Below are positions 59,467-64,000 of a DNA stretch of 64,000 nt, in pieces. The stretch's first letter is position 1; every line of letters begins with the position of its first letter. Source of the stretch: Letharia columbiana. Taxonomy: Eukaryota; Ascomycota; Lecanoromycetes; Lecanorales; Parmeliaceae. Under the pieces are notes generated by a model. The model was given only the letters and a program-made list of their open reading frames with translations. It did not search any database and was not told the origin of the DNA. Location of the stretch: positions 1,240,001 through 1,304,000 of the forward strand of contig NW_023501043.1 in NCBI RefSeq assembly GCF_014066305.1. Reading direction: 5' to 3'. Both the position numbers and the translations under genes were made by a program.

Positions 59467-62322
59467 CTACATCGCTGGGGCCCTCCCGTCTTGACCGTGT
59501 CCTTCTTTTTGACCGCCCACCCTAGTGAATCCTTGTTGTTGGTCCTCATCAAGGGCTTGATATTGCCCAATAAGCCCAGTACTCCTTATAAAGTCCGCCG
59601 CCATTGAAGCATAGCGTGGTTTTGTTAGCATGTCCTTGTGAGTAATAACCCCCTCTTTCACCTTCCTTCTTTCTTCGGCCCACCACATTCCTCGCTTCTT
59701 GCTGAACAGCCTACATTCGTGAAGGATGTGCCGAGCCGTCTGCTTCGCTCCACACTCGCATTCTTCATCCTCTATATCCGGTACCCATCGGTTGTAAAGA
59801 AAGGCCTTAAGACCTATTTTCTCGGTCCTCATTTGCGTTATCAGCGACGTCTTAGCGCGCTTGACTCTCGAATGCAGAAGTTGTATTTGTTTCGACGGTG
59901 TTGGTTGGATTCTTCTAAGAATACCGCCTCGCTTCTCGTTGGCCCATTCGATAGTCCATTGTTCCATCGCGTGGTCCCTGATAGCTGTCTTAACCGTCGA
60001 TATCATTCTTACCTGTATGACTGACAATTGGGCTGTTTCGTTAGTGTTTACCTCCACTCTTTTGTCATGGACCACTCGCTCTCGCCAGCCAGTGGCCTTC
60101 TTCGCCTCCCTATCCGCCCATTCATTGCCGTCGATACCGATGTGCGCCGGGATCCAGTGTAATTCTGTTGCTACCCCGAGATGCCTTAGCGAATTGATGA
60201 TCTGTACTGCCTGTATCACATAGATCTGCCCCGAGTGCTTGCCCGGGTCTCCGATAGCCTGAATCGATGCTTGATTGTCCGTGTTTACTATGACTCTGCT
60301 GAGTTGTAGCCTTGTTTGGTGCACGACTGCCATAGTTAGAGCTTGAAGAATACCGTGCAGCTCCGCCGAGTACACCGTGTACCAGTCGCTTGAGCCCAAA
60401 TAGACACTGAAAGTAGAACCAATGTCTGACGATACAGCTGAAGCTCCCACCTTTTTATTGATCCCGCTACCGTCTGTGTATATCATTGCATGACCCTCAT
60501 CAATCGATCTTTTGGCCAGTTCTTTGGCGGCTTTCTTGGTCTTATGAATTATCGTTTTGGGAGGCTCCCAGTCGGGAGCGGCGCTGAAAGGGCGTAGTTT
60601 CTCAATCTTATTGGTGTCGCCGTATCGTTCTTCGAATCTATTGGTATGTCGCTCCAGTGGACTCAGTTTCCTGTTCTTCTTGGGTTTTCTTTTGGACTTC
60701 CATCGCTCGAATCGTGGCTTAATAATCTCGCCATATGCTGGACTAGTGGCGATTCGTAAGACAGCTTCCGAGGTGATCTTGTCTAGCTGTTGTTTAACTG
60801 GTAGGAGGTGCGCTTCTATATCGAGTGCTGGAATGGATGTGGCCTTGAATGCTCCAGTTATCTTCCTCTCTGCCTGAGATTGAATCCTTTGTAGCGATGA
60901 GAGGTGAATTTTGTTGTGGCCGGCAGTGTCTTCGGGCTGGTACCATGCTGAGCAGCAGTACGTCATTTGTGGGATAATTACTGCCTGATAGAGCTGTCTC
61001 ATGCTCTTATAGTTGCCACCCCACGTCGATCCGGCAATCCTCGCCAGTGCACCGATGCTTTTGGTAGCCTTAGACCGAATCTCCTTGTTGTGGTGACTCC
61101 ATAGAGGTTTAGAGTCGATTTCGACCCCTAGGTAGCGGACAAAGCGTCTCGCCTCAATGCATTGCCTCTCGTTGAGTTGCAGGGGATGGTCTAAGCTGAA
61201 TCTCTGTTTTCTACTGAGGTGCAGCAGTTGATATTTGCTGGGATCAAACTCCGATCCGTGTCGTAACGCCCACTTCATACAAACTTCGTCGTGGATTTTG
61301 CGGAGGGCGTTACAGTTTTCCTCGGTGGAGTCTCCCACTGTCAGAAGGCCTATGTCGTCTACGAAGCCGGTGGCTACCGTTCCTAAGTCGGCGCGACTGT
61401 TACATTCATCAATGAGATCTGAGTTGTAGAAGAGGTAAAGTATGGGCGACAGCGGTGATCCTTGAGGAATTCCGGTTGCTATGGGAGTCTTTGGTGTGGA
61501 GTGTTCGCTTGTTTTCAGCACTGTTGTCCTATTGGACAAGAACGATTCTACCCAGTTAACTACTCTCGTGTCGATTTTTCGCTTTCGGAGGTTGTGGAGC
61601 AGTCGAGGATGAGAGACTTTATCATATGCACCTGAAACGTCTAGCAGTAACATCGTGGCTACTTTGTCAGAGTTCCAGGCCTGATATATCCTTTCTAGAA
61701 GGTAGTGGATGCCGTGTTCACATGACCGCAATCTACGGCCTCCCATATGTGTGGCCGGCAGGAGTCCATGTGTCTCCGCAAGATATGCTATTCTCCTAGC
61801 AAGAATAAACTCCATTGCCTTTCCTATGGTGTTAAGTAGAGCTATTGGCCGGTATCCTTTAGGAATCGAGTGGTCCTTGCCCGGCTTCGGAAGGACAATT
61901 GTTATCGATGTTCTAAAGTGCTCTGGGCAGTAGCCGTTCGTCATGCATGCATTGAATATTCTATGTAGATGAGGGAGTAACGGCTCCAGGATCTCCTTGA
62001 GAATCAGGTTGGGGATCGCGTCTCCCCCCGGGGCTCTCTTTGACGGTGCTTGCGTTATGGCCTTTCTTATCTCATTCACGGTGATCGTGCCCATCAGGTA
62101 GGCTTGTGGGTACGCCGTGTCGACGCTGATGTCATCTAACTCCGCCTGTACCGGTGGTGGGAAGAACGTTCTCATAAGAAGATCTGCCTTCGGGCCTGGT
62201 TCGTTGTATTCTCGTTTATCTTTGTCAAATAGCGGAGGGAGACACGCCTGTGTTGTAAGTTGTTTTCTGGCCCACTTGGTCTTTTTCCACATCATTTGCG
62301 GCGACTCGCACGCCTCTGCCAC
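59467..62322 (-). CDS. LINE ORF2, reverse transcriptase and RNase H part
   Basis: A 951-residue open frame without internal stops. Order: a linker; reverse transcriptase with GYRPIALLNTIGK, LLDVSGAYDKV, GIPQGSPLSPILY and the catalytic FVDDIG (F-DD variant of Y-DD); then a thumb region. A complete RNase H follows: TDGS, AELHG, TDNQ and EWADREA hold its four acidic residues. Near the end CECGAKQTARHILHEC is the Cys/His knuckle seen in Tad1 and I-type elements. It makes cDNA on nicked chromosomal DNA. Upstream it is split from the endonuclease by the 59-bp duplication; removing one unit puts both parts in one frame, about 1,330 residues, the normal size for this clade. Confidence 0.9.
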   Translation of the reverse strand: MAEACESPQMMWKKTKWARKQLTTQACLPPLFDKDKREYNEPGPKADLLMRTFFPPPVQAELDDISVDTAYPQAYLMGTITVNEIRKAITQAPSKRAPGGDAIPNLILKEILEPLLPHLHRIFNACMTNGYCPEHFRTSITIVLPKPGKDHSIPKGYRPIALLNTIGKAMEFILARRIAYLAETHGLLPATHMGGRRLRSCEHGIHYLLERIYQAWNSDKVATMLLLDVSGAYDKVSHPRLLHNLRKRKIDTRVVNWVESFLSNRTTVLKTSEHSTPKTPIATGIPQGSPLSPILYLFYNSDLIDECNSRADLGTVATGFVDDIGLLTVGDSTEENCNALRKIHDEVCMKWALRHGSEFDPSKYQLLHLSRKQRFSLDHPLQLNERQCIEARRFVRYLGVEIDSKPLWSHHNKEIRSKATKSIGALARIAGSTWGGNYKSMRQLYQAVIIPQMTYCCSAWYQPEDTAGHNKIHLSSLQRIQSQAERKITGAFKATSIPALDIEAHLLPVKQQLDKITSEAVLRIATSPAYGEIIKPRFERWKSKRKPKKNRKLSPLERHTNRFEERYGDTNKIEKLRPFSAAPDWEPPKTIIHKTKKAAKELAKRSIDEGHAMIYTDGSGINKKVGASAVSSDIGSTFSVYLGSSDWYTVYSAELHGILQALTMAVVHQTRLQLSRVIVNTDNQASIQAIGDPGKHSGQIYVIQAVQIINSLRHLGVATELHWIPAHIGIDGNEWADREAKKATGWRERVVHDKRVEVNTNETAQLSVIQVRMISTVKTAIRDHAMEQWTIEWANEKRGGILRRIQPTPSKQIQLLHSRVKRAKTSLITQMRTEKIGLKAFLYNRWVPDIEDEECECGAKQTARHILHECRLFSKKRGMWWAEERRKVKEGVITHKDMLTKPRYASMAADFIRSTGLIGQYQALDEDQQQGFTRVGGQKEGHGQDGRAPAM

Positions 62323-62357
62323 GAACTCTCTGAACGCCTTCCTGGTAGTTCTCTTGA

Positions 62358-63470
62358 TCAGGTTGTTTTTGAAGTTCTTGGCGACTTTATACTCATCCCA
62401 TGCTTCCTCCGAGAGCGTCGTTCGTTTTTGAAGTTCTTGGCGACTTTATACTCATCCCATGCTTCCTCCGAGAGCGTCGTTCTCCAGCTTCTTTTCAGCG
62501 ATTTGCAACGCCTTTGTGCTTCCTTGCATTCTGGCGTGAATCCCGGTCTAGACCGTGGCGACAACCTGATGACCGGAGTGGACTCCTCTATGGCCGCTTG
62601 GATAGAGTCAATAATGGCCGCTACTTGATGATCGATGCCATCGTTAGTGAGGTTTTCACCATTCCCCTGGGGATTGGCTAGGCACTCTTTCGATGCCATG
62701 GCTCTAGCGAGTGTCTCTCTCAGGACCTCGGCGTCCAGTTTGTTGAAGTTTCGGCGTGTCGTTGGTGCTAACTCCATCACGGCCAGCTCAAGCTTTGTGA
62801 GAATTGGGAGGTGGTCGGATCCGCTTTCGAAATCATTTCCGATATTGCAGTTAATGACATTTGCTGTTAGTGCTGGAGTGGCGAATAGTAGGTCTATTGT
62901 TGTTTGACAGTTTTCTTCGTATGTCACCGTTTCTACTGGCAATGCTTGTTCCATGGCGAATTCTTCCGCTATGAGTATTAGTTCTTCTGCTCTCTCATCG
63001 ATACGAGCATCCGGTCCCCCCCACATCGTGTGGTGAAGGTTGAAGTCGCCTAGCATGATCTGTTCGTCATCCTTAGACTCCACAAGCGTCTCATGTAGTT
63101 CGTCAAGTCCGTCTATTTGTTGGTCGCCGGGGTTGTAGATGTTGTGTATGCGTATAATTCTATTGTTTTCGGACTTGATGTTAAGAGTGCAGAGGTCCGG
63201 TGAGTGATATGATGGGTACCATTGCTTTGGTGATATTCTCTTGTTGATATAGAAGCACACTCGTGTGTTGTTATGGTAGGGGTAGATCAAGTTGAATCTA
63301 TCCTTCAGGGGATGATACGACGTGTTTGTGTTGGTGTTTCTCCAGGGCTCCTGAATTGCTACTATATCGATGTCATAGATCTTTTCGTTATCGAAGAGTT
63401 CTACCATGACCGTTCTGGATTTCCTTGTGTTGTATTGCAGTATTGATAGCTGACTGGGGTGTGCTACCAT
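62358..63470 (-). CDS. LINE ORF2, APE-type endonuclease part
   Basis: Starts at the ATG 63468-63470 and has all landmarks of the apurinic-like endonuclease of LINEs: LQYN, AIQEPW (catalytic Glu), YNPGD, LGDFNLHH and SGSDHLPI (the Asp/His pair). It nicks target DNA to prime reverse transcription. The frame runs correctly to about 62424, then enters the second copy of the duplication and ends at 62358 with about 20 out-of-frame residues (RRKHGMSIKSPRTSKTT). The start overlaps the ORF1 stop in ATGGTAG, so ORF2 is probably translated by reinitiation. Confidence 0.88.
   Translation of the reverse strand: MVAHPSQLSILQYNTRKSRTVMVELFDNEKIYDIDIVAIQEPWRNTNTNTSYHPLKDRFNLIYPYHNNTRVCFYINKRISPKQWYPSYHSPDLCTLNIKSENNRIIRIHNIYNPGDQQIDGLDELHETLVESKDDEQIMLGDFNLHHTMWGGPDARIDERAEELILIAEEFAMEQALPVETVTYEENCQTTIDLLFATPALTANVINCNIGNDFESGSDHLPILTKLELAVMELAPTTRRNFNKLDAEVLRETLARAMASKECLANPQGNGENLTNDGIDHQVAAIIDSIQAAIEESTPVIRLSPRSRPGFTPECKEAQRRCKSLKRSWRTTLSEEAWDEYKVAKNFKNERRSRRKHGMSIKSPRTSKTT
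62365..62482. repeat. 59-bp perfect tandem duplication in LINE ORF2
   Basis: Bases 62365-62423 are repeated exactly at 62424-62482 (starts GTTTTTGAAGTTCTTGGCG). Because 59 is not a multiple of three it shifts the frame between endonuclease and reverse transcriptase. No difference has accumulated between the two copies, so it is very recent or an assembly artefact. Confidence 0.95.
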
Positions 63471-64000
63471 TTCTCGGTGTTATTGTTAGTGTTGCTTACT
63501 CGCTCCGCCCAGTCCATAGAGTCCGCATCCCCTTCCTGAGTGTTCTCCTTTTCTTGGTCGTCGATGGACCGGATATGTCTCTTTTTGTTCCCATTGACGG
63601 GGACCGCAATTCTCTCATTGCCACTCTTTTGACTTAGGGGCTGTCTGTCGTCCTCGGGGTTGTTAATTTCCCCTGCCGCTATACCGTCCTCATATCGTTT
63701 GGCTTCGTCTACTGCTTTGGAGGGCGATCTGTTTCTAGGCGAGGCCCTTGTTGGTGATGTGGAAGCATACCTCCTTCCACTCGGCTGGAGATTCGGTGTA
63801 GTAGTTCTTTCGAGGTCCGGCCCTCTGATTCCTCCCCTGCTGACTATCCTACCTCTGCCTGCTGGCCCACCGCGCGTGGATGCCAGCCTCGGGAAAAATT
63901 CCTCATTTCGCCCACGATTGGACGCATTCTGAAAGTAGTTGCTTGATTGATCGCTTGTTTGGTAGCTAGCCGGTGCCTCCTTCGTTGTCACGAATCGTGA
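63464..64000 (-). CDS. LINE ORF1 (nucleic-acid-binding protein), C-terminal part
   Basis: Open from the window edge to the TAG at 63464; the true start lies outside, and the GTG at 63991 is not a convincing start. The visible 178 residues are hydrophilic. A Gly/Arg-rich stretch (RGGPAGRGRIVSRGGIRG) resembles RNA-binding RGG segments, followed by Ser/Pro-rich and then acidic sequence ending TNNNTEKW. LINE ORF1 proteins coat the element's RNA. No zinc knuckle is visible in this part. Stop and ORF2 start overlap (ATGGTAG). Confidence 0.8.
   Translation of the reverse strand, partial: SRFVTTKEAPASYQTSDQSSNYFQNASNRGRNEEFFPRLASTRGGPAGRGRIVSRGGIRGPDLERTTTPNLQPSGRRYASTSPTRASPRNRSPSKAVDEAKRYEDGIAAGEINNPEDDRQPLSQKSGNERIAVPVNGNKKRHIRSIDDQEKENTQEGDADSMDWAERVSNTNNNTEKW

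Larger units (their letters stand above)
59281..64000 (-). mobile_element. Tad1-like LINE, running off the window
   Basis: A non-LTR retrotransposon on the minus strand. Seen from its 3' end: a tail of (AATC)6 at 59281-59304, a 3' UTR of about 160 bases, ORF2 in two parts (59467-62322 and 62358-63470), and the C-terminal part of ORF1 (63464 to the window edge). The set of APE endonuclease, reverse transcriptase, RNase H and a final Cys/His knuckle fits the Tad1 clade of fungal LINEs. There is no RIP damage; the only defect seen is a 59-bp tandem duplication in ORF2. A 5' end and target duplication cannot be checked here. Confidence 0.88.

Noticed and set aside
59638..62907. Many plus-strand frames of 60-128 residues
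   Set aside because: Antisense shadows of the LINE ORF2, whose motifs are complete on the minus strand.

Overview
The window looks like part of the accessory, repeat-rich genome of a filamentous ascomycete. Reasons: short introns of 47-71 nt with fungal splice sites, fungal-style orphan kinases and an NLR-like remnant, a Tad1-type LINE, Tc1/mariner, Ty1/copia and Ty3/gypsy elements, and a block of about 51 kb that is extremely AT-rich and carries the mark of repeat-induced point mutation (RIP: C-to-T changes mostly at CpA, on both strands). I cannot name a genus. I saw no tRNA, rRNA or CRISPR array.

Layout. 1-6.5 kb has normal base composition: a small kinase-like gene (minus), a perfect 29-bp hairpin, a broken NLR-type NTPase gene and a short Tc1-derived MITE. 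About 6.5-57.5 kb is an AT-rich graveyard of nested transposons. Reading translations through the stop codons still identifies a copia element (about 8-13.2 kb, plus), a gypsy element (about 14.7-22.3 kb, plus), a second gypsy element (about 48.2-55 kb, minus) and a RIP-mutated Tc1 copy (40.4-42 kb). Younger, GC-normal insertions sit in it as islands: a Tc1 element at 17.6-20.0 kb that itself holds a 533-bp MITE; a multi-copy Helitron-like family (22.3, 23.7, 29.6, 35.5, 37.7, 42.0 and 47.3 kb); a 1.33-kb LTR element carrying a BIR-domain ORF at 32.3-33.6 kb; and a 741-bp TA-flanked element at 52.6 kb. From 57.5 kb to the end the sequence is GC-normal again: an FHA-domain protein kinase gene with one in-frame stop, and a LINE, nearly intact in the part seen, whose 3' tail lies 45 bp upstream of the kinase start codon and which runs off the window.

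How it fits together. The order of insertion can be read from nesting and from the degree of RIP: the copia, gypsy and some Helitron-like copies are old and saturated, while the Tc1, its MITE, the BIR-LTR element and the LINE are barely mutated. Two independent paralogous empty sites inside the window (28.6 kb for the BIR-LTR element, 41.15 kb for the MITE in Tc1) confirm the insertion points and target duplications.

The most unusual object is the BIR-LTR element: a complete 141-bp LTR / primer-site / LTR unit with a 5-bp target duplication that encodes no gag or pol, only a protein with a BIR (inhibitor-of-apoptosis type) zinc domain. The 3' half of that gene reappears, expanded into arrays of roughly 200-bp repeats, inside the Helitron-like elements, which suggests gene capture and passage between two transposon classes.
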